NCBI RefSeq assembly: GCF_019334345.1
Contig: NZ_JAHWQX010000004.1
Coordinates: 248,001 to 312,000, forward strand
Source: Neohoeflea coraliihabitans
Lineage (GTDB): Bacteria; Pseudomonadota; Alphaproteobacteria; Rhizobiales; Rhizobiaceae
Direction: 5' to 3'
Length of the DNA stretch: 64,000 bases
Shown here in pieces: positions 8,870 to 16,187 of this stretch. The notes under the pieces were generated by a model. That model had not been told where the DNA came from, made no database searches, and saw only the letters and a list, made by a program, of their open reading frames with translations. The number at the start of each line of letters is the position of its first letter. Positions within the stretch are counted from its first letter, which is position 1. A program made the translations under genes and the position numbers.

Positions 8870-8913
8870 AAAGCGGCAAAGTCGGGGTCACCGGCCGGCA
8901 GGGATGAGCAGAG

Positions 8914-9450
8914 ATGCAGCACGACACCTATGACGACGATTATATTGCCGACATTTTGCGTTCGGTCCGCACGGTCGCCATCCTCGGCGCCTCCGCCAAG
9001 GAGATCCGGCCGAGTTATTTCGTCGCGAAATACATGCTCGACAAGGGCTATGAGGTCATCCCGGTCAATCCCGGTCAGGCCGGCAAGACCATTCTCGGCC
9101 AGCCGGTTTTTGCAAGTCTGGCCGACATCGCCGTGCCCATCGACATGGTCGATATCTTCCGCCCCTCCAGCGCAGTCCCCGCCATTGCCGGGGAAATCCT
9201 GGCGCTGGCGCCGCTGCCAAGGGTGGTCTGGATGCAACTGACGGTGCGCGATGACGCTTCGGCGGCGCGCCTTGAGGCAGCCGGGGTCAAGGTGGTGATG
9301 AACCGCTGCCCGAAGATTGAATATGCCAGGCTGTCCGGCGAAATCGGCTGGAACGGCGTCAACAGCCGCGTGATCTCGTCGCGCAAACCGATCCTGCGCC
9401 AGGGGTTCCAGAGCTTCGGCCTGCGCCAGGGGACAGCGCGCAAAGACTGA
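8914..9450 (+). CDS. CoA-binding domain protein (YccU-like)
   Basis: Single Rossmann-type CoA-binding domain of 178 residues, like YccU and the N-terminus of succinyl-CoA synthetase alpha. The nucleotide loop VAILGASAKEIRPSYF, the EVIPVNPG strand and the terminal NRCPKIEYARLSGEIGWNG segment are all typical. These proteins bind CoA, but the purpose is not established. It precedes the O-acetylhomoserine sulfhydrylase gene by 170 bases on the same strand. Confidence 0.88.
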   Translation: MQHDTYDDDYIADILRSVRTVAILGASAKEIRPSYFVAKYMLDKGYEVIPVNPGQAGKTILGQPVFASLADIAVPIDMVDIFRPSSAVPAIAGEILALAPLPRVVWMQLTVRDDASAARLEAAGVKVVMNRCPKIEYARLSGEIGWNGVNSRVISSRKPILRQGFQSFGLRQGTARKD

Positions 9451-9544
9451 ATCCCGGCATGCGTGCCTGCCATCTGCAGCGGCGGCAGCGTGCGCAGCCA
9501 AGGTTTCATTTTGCGCGCCGGGCGGCCTCGCCGGAAAAATCCTC

Positions 9545-9560
9545 TTTGACGACTGTCAAA
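9545..9560. promoter_or_regulatory. Inverted repeat upstream of metY
   Basis: TTTGAC and GTCAAA are separated by 4 bases, about 60 bases before the metY start, and TTTGAC is repeated at 9585-9590. The block could be a regulator site or overlap a -35 element. No SAM-riboswitch-like structure was recognised in the leader. Confidence 0.3.
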
Positions 9561-9619
9561 CCTTGGGGGATAACCCTCGCGAGATTTGACCCGCAGAGCG
9601 GAAAGACAGGGAGACAGTA

Positions 9620-10903
9620 ATGCCAGCCAAGGAACCTCGTTTCGATACATTGGCCATTCACGCCGGCGCCCAGCCGGATCCGGCCACCGGGGCGCGCGCA
9701 ACGCCCATCTACCAGACCACCAGCTATGTCTTCGATGACGCCGATCATGCCGCCTCGCTGTTCGGCCTGCAGGCCTTTGGCAACATCTACACCCGCATCA
9801 TGAACCCGACCCAGGCGGTGCTCGAAGAGCGCATTGCCGCGCTCGAAGGCGGCACGGCCGCCCTGGCAGTGGCCTCCGGCCACGCCGCGCAGCTCATCGT
9901 CTTCCACACCCTGATGACGCCGGGCGACAATTTTCTCGCGGCCCGCCAGCTCTATGGCGGCTCGATCAACCAGTTCGGTCATGCTTTTAAGAATTTCGAC
10001 TGGAATGTCCGCTGGGTCGACCCGGCCGATCCGGCCAGCTTTGAAAGCCAGATCGACGAGCGCACCAAGGCGATCTTCGTGGAAAGTTTCGCCAATCCCA
10101 GCGGCAAGGTCGTCGATCTCGCCGCCATTTCGGAAGTCGCCCGCAAGCACGGTCTGCCGCTGATCGTCGACAACACCATGGCCACGCCCTATCTCCTGCG
10201 GCCGATCGAGCATGGCGCCGACATCGTTGTCCATTCCCTGACCAAGTTCATCGGCGGACACGGCAACTCGGTCGGCGGCGTGATTGTCGACGGCGGCACG
10301 TTCGACTGGACAAAATCCGGGAAATATCCGGCCCTGTCGGAGCCGCGCCCCGATTACAACGGCATGGTGCTGCATGAAACCTTCGGCAATTTCGCCTTCG
10401 CCATTGCCGCCCGCGTTCTCGGTCTGCGCGATTTCGGCCCGGCCATCTCGCCGTTCAATGCCTTCCTGATCCTGACCGGTGTCGAGACCCTGGCCCTGCG
10501 CATGCAACGCCACTGCGAGAATGCGCTGGCGGTTGCCAAGTGGCTGAAGGATCACGACAAGGTCTCGTGGGTCTCCTATGCGGGGCTGGATGACGATCCC
10601 AACCATGCGCTGCAGCAGAAGCTGTCGCCGAAGGGGGCAGGGGCTGTCTTCACCTTTGGCCTGAAGGACGGCTATGAGGCCGGCGTCAAGTTCGTCGAAG
10701 GCCTGGAAATGGTCTCGCACCTCGCCAATATCGGCGACACGAAGTCGCTGGTCATCCACCCGGCTTCAACCACCCACCGCCAGCTCTCCGACGAGCAGAA
10801 GGCGGCTGCCGGCGCCGGCCCGGATGTCGTGCGCCTGTCGATCGGCATCGAGGATGTTGCCGATATCATCGCCGATCTCGAACAGGCCCTCGACAAGGCC
10901 TGA
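9620..10903 (+). CDS. metY: O-acetylhomoserine sulfhydrylase (aminocarboxypropyltransferase)
   Basis: PLP enzyme that makes homocysteine from O-acetylhomoserine and sulfide (or methionine from methanethiol). The PLP-binding lysine is K209 in VVHSLTKFIGGHGNS, and the Cys/Met-metabolism fold is complete over 427 residues. The N-terminal FDTLAIHAGAQPDPATGARATPIY-type opening and GNIYTRIMNPT segment match the MetY branch rather than cystathionine synthase. An AGGGAGA site precedes the ATG. A GC-rich tandem repeat and a bidirectional terminator follow the stop. Confidence 0.93.
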   Translation: MPAKEPRFDTLAIHAGAQPDPATGARATPIYQTTSYVFDDADHAASLFGLQAFGNIYTRIMNPTQAVLEERIAALEGGTAALAVASGHAAQLIVFHTLMTPGDNFLAARQLYGGSINQFGHAFKNFDWNVRWVDPADPASFESQIDERTKAIFVESFANPSGKVVDLAAISEVARKHGLPLIVDNTMATPYLLRPIEHGADIVVHSLTKFIGGHGNSVGGVIVDGGTFDWTKSGKYPALSEPRPDYNGMVLHETFGNFAFAIAARVLGLRDFGPAISPFNAFLILTGVETLALRMQRHCENALAVAKWLKDHDKVSWVSYAGLDDDPNHALQQKLSPKGAGAVFTFGLKDGYEAGVKFVEGLEMVSHLANIGDTKSLVIHPASTTHRQLSDEQKAAAGAGPDVVRLSIGIEDVADIIADLEQALDKA

Positions 10904-10981
10904 GGCCCGGGGCCTAACATCCGGGGGCCTGGGATCCGGGGGCCCAGCATCCGGGGCCGAGCATCCGGCCCCTGAGGGGCC
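10904..10981 (+). repeat. 15-bp GC-rich tandem repeat after metY
   Basis: Units beginning ATCCGGGGGCC (last ones degenerate) start at 10919, 10934, 10949 and 10963, with a partial copy just before the first. The array ends in a short hairpin GGCCCC-tga-GGGGCC (10967-10981). It begins directly at the metY stop codon and looks like slipped-strand expansion. Confidence 0.75.
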
Positions 10982-10997
10982 TCACAGCTTCAAACAG

Positions 10998-11030
10998 AAC
11001 GGGCGGAAGATGCCATCTTCCGCCCGTTTT
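10998..11030. terminator. Bidirectional terminator between metY and the histidine kinase
   Basis: A 14-base perfect stem (10998-11011 with 11015-11028, loop of 3) followed by TTTT on the plus strand. It lies between two convergent genes. The preceding A-rich side on the other strand is weaker, so its main target is probably metY. Confidence 0.85.
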
Positions 11031-11089
11031 GATTGCCCGGCCTGGATGTTCGGCGCAATTGCGCAATGGCGCCGCCAGTTCCGCGATCC

Positions 11090-12655
11090 TCAGGCGCTCT
11101 GCGGTTCCCGCTCCGCCACCGCTTCCAGTTCACGCTCCAGCGGAAAACGCACGATCGTCGTCGCGCCGCCATTGCTCTCGATCGACATCTCGCCGCCCAA
11201 TTGCTGCGTGAAGGCATCGATCAGCCGGCTGCCCATGTTCTTTTCCTGATCGTCTTCCAGACCCCGGCCATTGTCGCTGACGGTCAGTTCGACCATCTCG
11301 TCGGCAAGCGCGCTCAGGCGGATGCGAATACGCGCCGTATCGCCCTCGTCCCAGGCATGCTTGAAGGCATTGGAGAGGATTTCGTTGTACAAAAGCCCCA
11401 GTTGCATCGCCCGGTCCCCCGAAAGGCGCACCGTATCGGCGGCGAAATCCACCTCGACCTGGCGGCCTTGCGATTCGGCGATCTCATCGACCAGCCGGCG
11501 CAGATAGGACGACACGTCGACGGATTCGAAGCGATCCGTCTTGTACATGTCCTCGTGCACCGCCACCATGGAGGCGATCCGACCGAGCAGCGTCTGCTTG
11601 TCCGCCTGGTCCATCTTCTGCAGCCGCACCAGCGACATCACCGTCTGCAGATTGTTCTTCACCCGGTGATGCACCTCGCGCAGCAGAAACGCGTTGCGAT
11701 CATGCGCCTCGCGCAGGTCCCGCTGCCGCTCCTCGTTCTGCGCGATCGCCTTGAACAGCCGGTAGACGACGTAAAACAGCGTCAACAGCATCGGCAGCAC
11801 CAGCATCAGCAGGAACCCGATGATGCGGTTGAATTCCACCATCACCACCGAGCGGTCGAGCGAGGCGACCGCCACCACCGGCCAGCCGGTCAGCTTGCGG
11901 TAGCCGACCACCCGGTGAATGCCGTCGGCCGCTGAAATCACGTCATAGGTGCCGTTCGGGCGCAGTTGCATCTCGTCGAAAATCTTCGGATCGACCGGCG
12001 TCGGACTGTCGGCGGCCGGTGACCAGGCGATCATGTTGCCATCCATCCGCACGATGCTGATCTGCGATCTGTCGGTGAAACCCAGGGACCGCGACAGGTC
12101 CTCGAGAATGTCGGCCGGAATGGCGATTGTCGCGACACCGCCAAAACCCTCCTCGACATCGAGCCGGCGTGCGATGATGTAGATCCGCTCGCCGCTCTGC
12201 CGCGACAGCAAGGACGAGGACACCGCCAGTTCCTTGCCCTCCTGCAGCGCCATGAAATAGGTGCGATCGGCAATATTCACCGAAGGGGCATTCGGAATGC
12301 TCGAATGGGTCAGGTCGCCCTCGGAATCATAGATCGAATACTGGTAATTCTCCGGCAGGTTCTCGACCGCCTCGGTGATCGAGCGGATCGCATCGCGATC
12401 GCTTCTGATGCCCTTTTCCCGCGCCGCCCGCTCAATGCGCCCAAGCGCCTGTGCACTCGCCTCGAACACCCAGTCGAACTGCGTCGCTACCACATGCGCC
12501 GCCGTCTCGACACGCACCTGGGCGTTCATCTTCTCGGCGCGGTACTCCATCACCACCATGATCGCGGCCATGATGACAAAAAGCAGCAAAACGAAAAGCC
12601 CGAGCCGGCGGATCGTGCGGGTGGCCGGCGCGGCTGTGACTTCAGGATCTTGCAA
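11090..12655 (-). CDS. Membrane sensor histidine kinase (Cache sensor, HisKA_2)
   Basis: A 521-residue sensor kinase. Residues about 17-36 form a first membrane helix, followed by a periplasmic double-Cache-type sensor domain of about 240 residues and a second helix (FLLMLVLPMLLTLFYVVY). The cytoplasmic H-box LLREVHHRVKNNLQTVMSL is the HisKA_2 type seen in HWE-like and PdtaS-like kinases, followed by an ATPase domain with N-box NEILSNAFKHAW and the G-box DNGRGL. No response regulator lies nearby, so it is an orphan. The ligand is unknown. It converges with metY. Confidence 0.88.
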   Translation of the reverse strand: MQDPEVTAAPATRTIRRLGLFVLLLFVIMAAIMVVMEYRAEKMNAQVRVETAAHVVATQFDWVFEASAQALGRIERAAREKGIRSDRDAIRSITEAVENLPENYQYSIYDSEGDLTHSSIPNAPSVNIADRTYFMALQEGKELAVSSSLLSRQSGERIYIIARRLDVEEGFGGVATIAIPADILEDLSRSLGFTDRSQISIVRMDGNMIAWSPAADSPTPVDPKIFDEMQLRPNGTYDVISAADGIHRVVGYRKLTGWPVVAVASLDRSVVMVEFNRIIGFLLMLVLPMLLTLFYVVYRLFKAIAQNEERQRDLREAHDRNAFLLREVHHRVKNNLQTVMSLVRLQKMDQADKQTLLGRIASMVAVHEDMYKTDRFESVDVSSYLRRLVDEIAESQGRQVEVDFAADTVRLSGDRAMQLGLLYNEILSNAFKHAWDEGDTARIRIRLSALADEMVELTVSDNGRGLEDDQEKNMGSRLIDAFTQQLGGEMSIESNGGATTIVRFPLERELEAVAEREPQSA

Positions 12656-12912
12656 CTCAGGGGTCCGCCGATTGTGGATGATTCACCAATCGATAGCCCG
12701 GCCTTCACGGAATGACAATCGCCGCCGCCGCCACTGCCGCTGCCACCGGGCCGCCGCCGCCCTCTTTTTTGGTCTTGCCGCGGTTTTGCGCCGAACTGAT
12801 GCCGCCACACCACACATTTTGCGCCCGCCCGCGCTCAAAAGGGTCCATGCCGACCCATCTCTCTGCAAAAGCGCAGCGCTGCCTGCACCGCCGGATTGCA
12901 CCGCCGCCCGCC

Positions 12913-13605
12913 TCAACAGGCGGCCACCGTGTAATCCGGCGTGCCGGTCCAGCTCAGCATCCAGCTGCCGCCCGGCCGCACATTCTGCACAATGCCCGGA
13001 TCGAAGGCGACGAAACAGCGCCCGCTTGTGTGCCGCACCGAGGGATAGAGGAGGCCGCGGTGGCCGGCGCGGCGCAGTTCATCCGCCAGCTTTTGCCCGG
13101 CCGGATAGCCGCGCGCCGGATCCTCGTCGAGCGCCGGATGGTCGGGCGCCGCGCCAAGATCGGGGAAATCGCCGATGAAATCGGCAAGCAGCGCCACGTA
13201 GCGCGCCTCATCGTCGTACACGTTGATATAGCCAAGCTCGCGGCTGCGGTGAAAGCCGACCTCGGCCAGCGAGGTGAGAACGTCATAGCTGCAATACCAG
13301 GCGCCGCGCGCGCCGTCATTGAAGCGGTTGCCGCCGGCGCGCGTATAGGCGAAGGCCGCATTGATATGCGTCTGGCCATAGACGCTGAGATCGCTGGCGC
13401 GCCGCGCAAAGGCCAGTTCGCGCCGGTCAAGCGCCGCACTGCCGACCTTTTCCGCCATCAGCCGGGCGCTGGTCTCGCCCTCGAGTTCCGCCAGGATCTC
13501 GGCTTCCCGGTCGGTGTCGACAAGCCCGCGCAGCACCGGCGGCTTGTGCCGCGTTTCGGGAATAAGCCGCACCAAAGCCCGGTCGTTGACCGCGGTGATC
13601 CTCAC
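12913..13605 (-). CDS. RES-domain toxin of a type II toxin-antitoxin pair
   Basis: RES proteins are NAD-degrading or ADP-ribosylating toxins neutralised by a DUF2384-type antitoxin. This 230-residue protein shows the RES signature: the arginine-containing YTRAGGNRFNDGARGAWYCS and the serine-containing GLLYPSVRHTSGRCFVAF. The start is GTG at 13605, overlapping the antitoxin stop as GTGA, which fits translational coupling with antitoxin first. An unusual N-terminal stretch of about 80 residues precedes the core. The family activity is known; activity of this copy is inferred. Confidence 0.88.
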   Translation of the reverse strand: MRITAVNDRALVRLIPETRHKPPVLRGLVDTDREAEILAELEGETSARLMAEKVGSAALDRRELAFARRASDLSVYGQTHINAAFAYTRAGGNRFNDGARGAWYCSYDVLTSLAEVGFHRSRELGYINVYDDEARYVALLADFIGDFPDLGAAPDHPALDEDPARGYPAGQKLADELRRAGHRGLLYPSVRHTSGRCFVAFDPGIVQNVRPGGSWMLSWTGTPDYTVAAC

Positions 13606-13991
13606 ATGCCGCCCCGCAGCGCATCGACATAGGTGCGCACGCGCTGGATTTTCGGCAGGCCGCCGGCGATCATCGCATCGAGCGGGCGGGCGCCGTCAAA
13701 TTCCGGCCCGCCATTGCCGAGCTTGACCCATCGCCGGGCGATCGGCGCGTTGAAAAAGAGCTCCAGCGACTTGTAAAGCCCGACCAGCGCGCCGAGCCGC
13801 AGCATCTGATCGCGCGTCAGTTCTCCGGAGAAGCCCGGCTTCTTGGCCCGTTTCCAGGTCGATTCCGACATGTCCGCCAGCGCCGCCGCTTCCCGCAGGG
13901 TCAGCGCCCAGGCCGCGGCAATGCGGCCATAGGCCTTCAGCGCCACGGCCTGAACGTCATCCTCCGCCTGATCTTGCAGTGCATGCGGCAT
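13602..13991 (-). CDS. Xre/MbcA/ParS-type antitoxin (DUF2384)
   Basis: A 129-residue antitoxin with an N-terminal helix-turn-helix region (about residues 30-60, LREAAALADMSESTWKRA) and the C-terminal toxin-binding DUF2384 domain (LGALVGLYKSLELFF to the end). The start at 13991 is chosen for GGAGAGG 8 bases upstream; an ATG at 14015 would add 8 residues. It likely represses its own operon through the large dyad at 14018-14055. It is first gene of the pair and overlaps the toxin start by 4 bases. Confidence 0.88.
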   Translation of the reverse strand: MPHALQDQAEDDVQAVALKAYGRIAAAWALTLREAAALADMSESTWKRAKKPGFSGELTRDQMLRLGALVGLYKSLELFFNAPIARRWVKLGNGGPEFDGARPLDAMIAGGLPKIQRVRTYVDALRGGM

Positions 13992-14017
13992 GGGCTTCAC
14001 CTCTCTCCTACACAAAT

Positions 14018-14055
14018 AAGTCCATATGATCTAAAAAACAAGATCACATGGACTT
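14018..14055 (-). promoter_or_regulatory. Operator-like inverted repeat of the RES-Xre operon
   Basis: Arms of 15 bases (14018-14032 and 14041-14055), AAGTCCATATGATCT and AGATCACATGGACTT, match at 14 of 15 positions around an A-rich 8-base spacer. The element ends 26 bases upstream of the antitoxin start, where autoregulating antitoxins bind. The rest of 14056-14252 holds no recognisable gene. Confidence 0.7.
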
Positions 14056-14252
14056 TGCAGGAGAAGGGTTGTGACGCGCGGCCTGGAAGCGCAGCTTCAG
14101 CCCGGCGCTGAGGCCCGCATACGAGACATCCTCAAGCACCCCATGACATTCTCAAAACCCTGTATTTCCCGATTCACAGGCCCCCGCATCGCCGCACCGT
14201 GACTTCTGTCACAGTGAACGCCGGCTGCCGAAACCGGGGCGGGCACCGCGCC

Positions 14253-14296
14253 CATGACCCGAACATGGCACGCTCATGACCCGCACATGACTCGCT
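14253..14296 (+). repeat. 22-bp tandem repeat, two copies
   Basis: Two adjacent 22-base copies starting CATGACCCG (14253-14274 and 14275-14296) differ at three positions. They sit at the 3' end of the small membrane-protein gene. No function is evident. Confidence 0.6.
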
Positions 14297-14772
14297 CAGG
14301 GCGCATCGGGCGGCGGCCTGCGCCCCAGCAAGACAGTCACGCGGCCTGCCGGCGAGTTGCCAGGAGGCGCGCTGCGAGGGGGCGGGGGCGGCCCCTGGTC
14401 GAGTGGCGTGGCCCATCCGGTGCGGCGTGCAAAGGCGTTCTCCACTGAGGCGGGCAGGGCAGGGCGTGGCCGCACGAGGTGCCCATCGTCGAGAGGCATA
14501 TCATCGCCGGGCCGCTTATCGTCCGGGTGCAGAAGGGAGCGCTGATGCGCCCGCCGCGCTGTCTCATTGGCGTGATCAAGATGCATCTGCGCCAGCGCCT
14601 CCTCATGCAGGGCGGCGTCGCGCTTCAGCTGGCGCCGATGCGCCAGCACCGTGCGCAGCAGCAGAAGGCAGAAGACCGGCGGCAACACCACAAGCGCGAT
14701 CTTCACCCGATCGGCCTGCTGCGCATAAAGATCGAGCGCCGTGCTCCAGAAACTCGCAGAAAAGATGTCCAT
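14296..14772 (-). CDS. Hypothetical single-pass membrane protein with proline-rich tail
   Basis: A 158-residue reading frame supported by GGGAG 8 bases before the ATG and by protein-like composition. One predicted membrane helix (IALVVLPPVFCLLLLRTVL, about residues 25-43) is followed by a charged, coiled-coil-like stretch (residues 44-80) and a proline-rich disordered tail. No family was recognised. It stands alone in a gene-poor stretch between the toxin-antitoxin pair and the CBASS operon, so it could also be a decaying accessory gene. Confidence 0.45.
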   Translation of the reverse strand: MDIFSASFWSTALDLYAQQADRVKIALVVLPPVFCLLLLRTVLAHRRQLKRDAALHEEALAQMHLDHANETARRAHQRSLLHPDDKRPGDDMPLDDGHLVRPRPALPASVENAFARRTGWATPLDQGPPPPPRSAPPGNSPAGRVTVLLGRRPPPDAP

Positions 14773-14870
14773 GCCGTCGCTCCCGCTTGCGGCACACCCG
14801 CCACCCGAATACCGCCAGAGCGACCGTTTCCGCCGCTTTGAACGCAGTTCGGCCCGGCAAGGGCGCCTCC

Positions 14871-15030
14871 CGTTTTCGCGCTTCGCCTTGTCTGAAAACC
14901 GGGTCCGGCTTTTCAGGGCTCAGCGTTTTCGCGCTTCGCCTTGTCTGAAAACCGGGTCCCACTTTTCAGGGCTCAGCGTTGGCTCCGCTTCGCCTGATCT
15001 GAAAACCAAGACCGTGTTTTCAGGGCTCAG
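14871..15030 (+). repeat. Three tandem 53-54 bp units with internal stem-loops
   Basis: Units at 14871-14923, 14924-14976 and 14977-15030 share a start near CGTT, a core CTGAAAACC, and the end TTTTCAGGGCTCAG. Each unit can fold through CTGAAAA pairing with TTTTCAG. Units 1 and 2 are nearly identical; unit 3 diverges in the middle. They resemble dispersed intergenic palindromic repeats known in Hyphomicrobiales genomes. A degenerate fourth copy lies at 15376-15428. Confidence 0.85.
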
Positions 15031-15375
15031 CGGAATGAAAACGGCCGCCGGGTCCTTCACGCCGCGACCTGAAGACAAGAACAGGCGAAACGCTGCGGGA
15101 AACCGGCAGCCGGGGAGTTAGCGAACCGCCCGCAGACGGCTGCATCAGCCTTTAGGTCACTTCCGGGAGGAAGCGGACCCTGGACATACGCTGACGCCTC
15201 CCCGACCAAGCTTGTTGGTAAAGGAGAGTGCCGTCCCGGTCGACACCAAAACCGCTGCGAGTGGGGTCGCTAAACCCCAGGCCCGGCGCATGCCGAACCC
15301 GTTGCAACCCTAGCATGCAAAGACGGGCGGAAAAAGTTGCGGATCGCAAGCACGAGCTGCGGAAGGGAAGGGAAC
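15031..15375. other. Gene-poor stretch between repeat copies
   Basis: About 345 bases with no supported gene, tRNA or recognised RNA family. Short open frames exist on both strands but none has a ribosome-binding site with protein-like content. The stretch is bounded by copies of the 53-base repeat on both sides. Confidence 0.5.
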
Positions 15376-15428
15376 CGTTTTCCCGCTTTGCCTGATCGAA
15401 AAAAGTTTCCGCTTTTTAGGGCTGGAAG
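15376..15428 (+). repeat. Degenerate fourth copy of the 53-bp repeat
   Basis: The sequence from CGTTTTCCCGCTTTGCCTGA to TTTTTAGGGCTGG follows the order of the upstream tandem units with several substitutions. It lies about 345 bases downstream of them. Confidence 0.6.
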
Positions 15429-15539
15429 AGTCCGCGCATCGCCGCGTCGTAACATTCTTACCACATTGGGCGAGGCGGACGGGCTGGCGATTGCGCCTTC
15501 GCCGCACGGCGCCACCGTGCCGTTCCGCCTGCCGGGCGC

Positions 15540-15716
15540 GTCGACGGGGTGCTCAACGTGCAGTTCCGGAGGGCGCGGGGAATCCTGCAGGAGCAGCGCG
15601 GGGAACTGGAGCGACTCGCGGCGGACTTGTACGAGAAGCTGGAGATGTCCTCTTACGAGGTCAGGGCCATGGTCGAGGCGCAGCCTAGCGTCCCGGCTCT
15701 ATCCGGTGGAAACTGA
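15540..15716 (+). pseudogene. Relic of the C-terminus of an FtsH-like (M41) protease
   Basis: One frame reads VDGVLNVQFRRARGIL, QEQRGELERLAADLYEKLEM, SSYEVRAMVEAQP and ends at a TGA at 15714-15716. This resembles the C-terminal helical end of AAA+ zinc metalloproteases of the FtsH/M41 group (pattern VD.LL..A..RAR.IL...R..LERLA..LLE...L...EVRAL). The Walker, AAA and HExxH parts are absent; upstream sequence in this frame loses family character. It runs opposite to cap3 and overlaps its last 18 bases. I read it as a remnant left when the neighbouring island was inserted or rearranged. The family call rests on pattern memory only. Confidence 0.45.
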
Positions 15717-16187
15717 CTGTCTATCGGGGTGCAGATCTGCGATGCTACTCGTCGAAGCGATCCCGACGAACAGCCCTTGGGGGAATGTTCCTGTACCTCT
15801 GATCGCCAACACGAACCCGCCTAGGTTGTGTGTGGACCTTGATACGCATTCGGTGACGTTCGCGAGGTCGATCGAGGATGGTCGAGGCCATTCCTCAGGG
15901 TGGGTGTGCCAGTCGCCGATGAATTGCAGGCCGAGCCGGAAGCGTTGATCGATCTCGGCTTGTTCCGCCTTGCGGTCAGGAACGTAGGAGCATCTTCTGC
16001 GCCTGTCGGTCGGCCGCGGACCCGTCGCTTCCACGATGCTGATCCTGGGGCCGTCAATTCTCGCGAACAACTGACCACCTGCTTCGGGGGCACGCCAGGA
16101 TGTCTGGCGGTGGGCATCCATGTGTTCGAGGACGTTCCGCGCGAAAATGAGAGTCTGGCCGGAGTCACCCACTGGGTAAGAGATCAT
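15699..16187 (-). CDS. cap3: CBASS Cap3 JAMM/JAB-family deconjugase
   Basis: Isopeptidase expected to remove the CD-NTase from targets conjugated by Cap2. It has 162 residues with a complete JAMM zinc site: E35 (EAGGQL), H94 and H96 (GDWHTHPEEW) and D107 (SSIDLAN), that is H-x-H-x10-D. The start at 16187 overlaps the cap2 stop as ATGA; a longer frame starting at 16454 reads inside cap2 and is rejected. It is last in the four-gene operon. Its last six codons overlap the FtsH-like relic on the other strand, so the native 3' end may have been changed slightly. Confidence 0.9.
   Translation of the reverse strand: MISYPVGDSGQTLIFARNVLEHMDAHRQTSWRAPEAGGQLFARIDGPRISIVEATGPRPTDRRRRCSYVPDRKAEQAEIDQRFRLGLQFIGDWHTHPEEWPRPSSIDLANVTECVSRSTHNLGGFVLAIRGTGTFPQGLFVGIASTSSIADLHPDRQSVSTG

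Noticed and set aside
9451-9619. SAM-II or SAM/SAH riboswitch ahead of metY
   Set aside because: No recognisable conserved core; only a short TTTGAC dyad is present.
12712-13632. 306-codon plus-strand frame antisense to the RES toxin
   Set aside because: It is a GC-driven shadow of the toxin and antitoxin genes, which have clear family motifs.
14741-15121. 126-codon frame on the plus strand through the 53-bp repeats
   Set aside because: It only translates the tandem repeat units; no ribosome-binding site or protein-like content.
14871-15428. CRISPR array
   Set aside because: Units are 53-54 bases, directly adjacent without unique spacers, and no cas genes are present.
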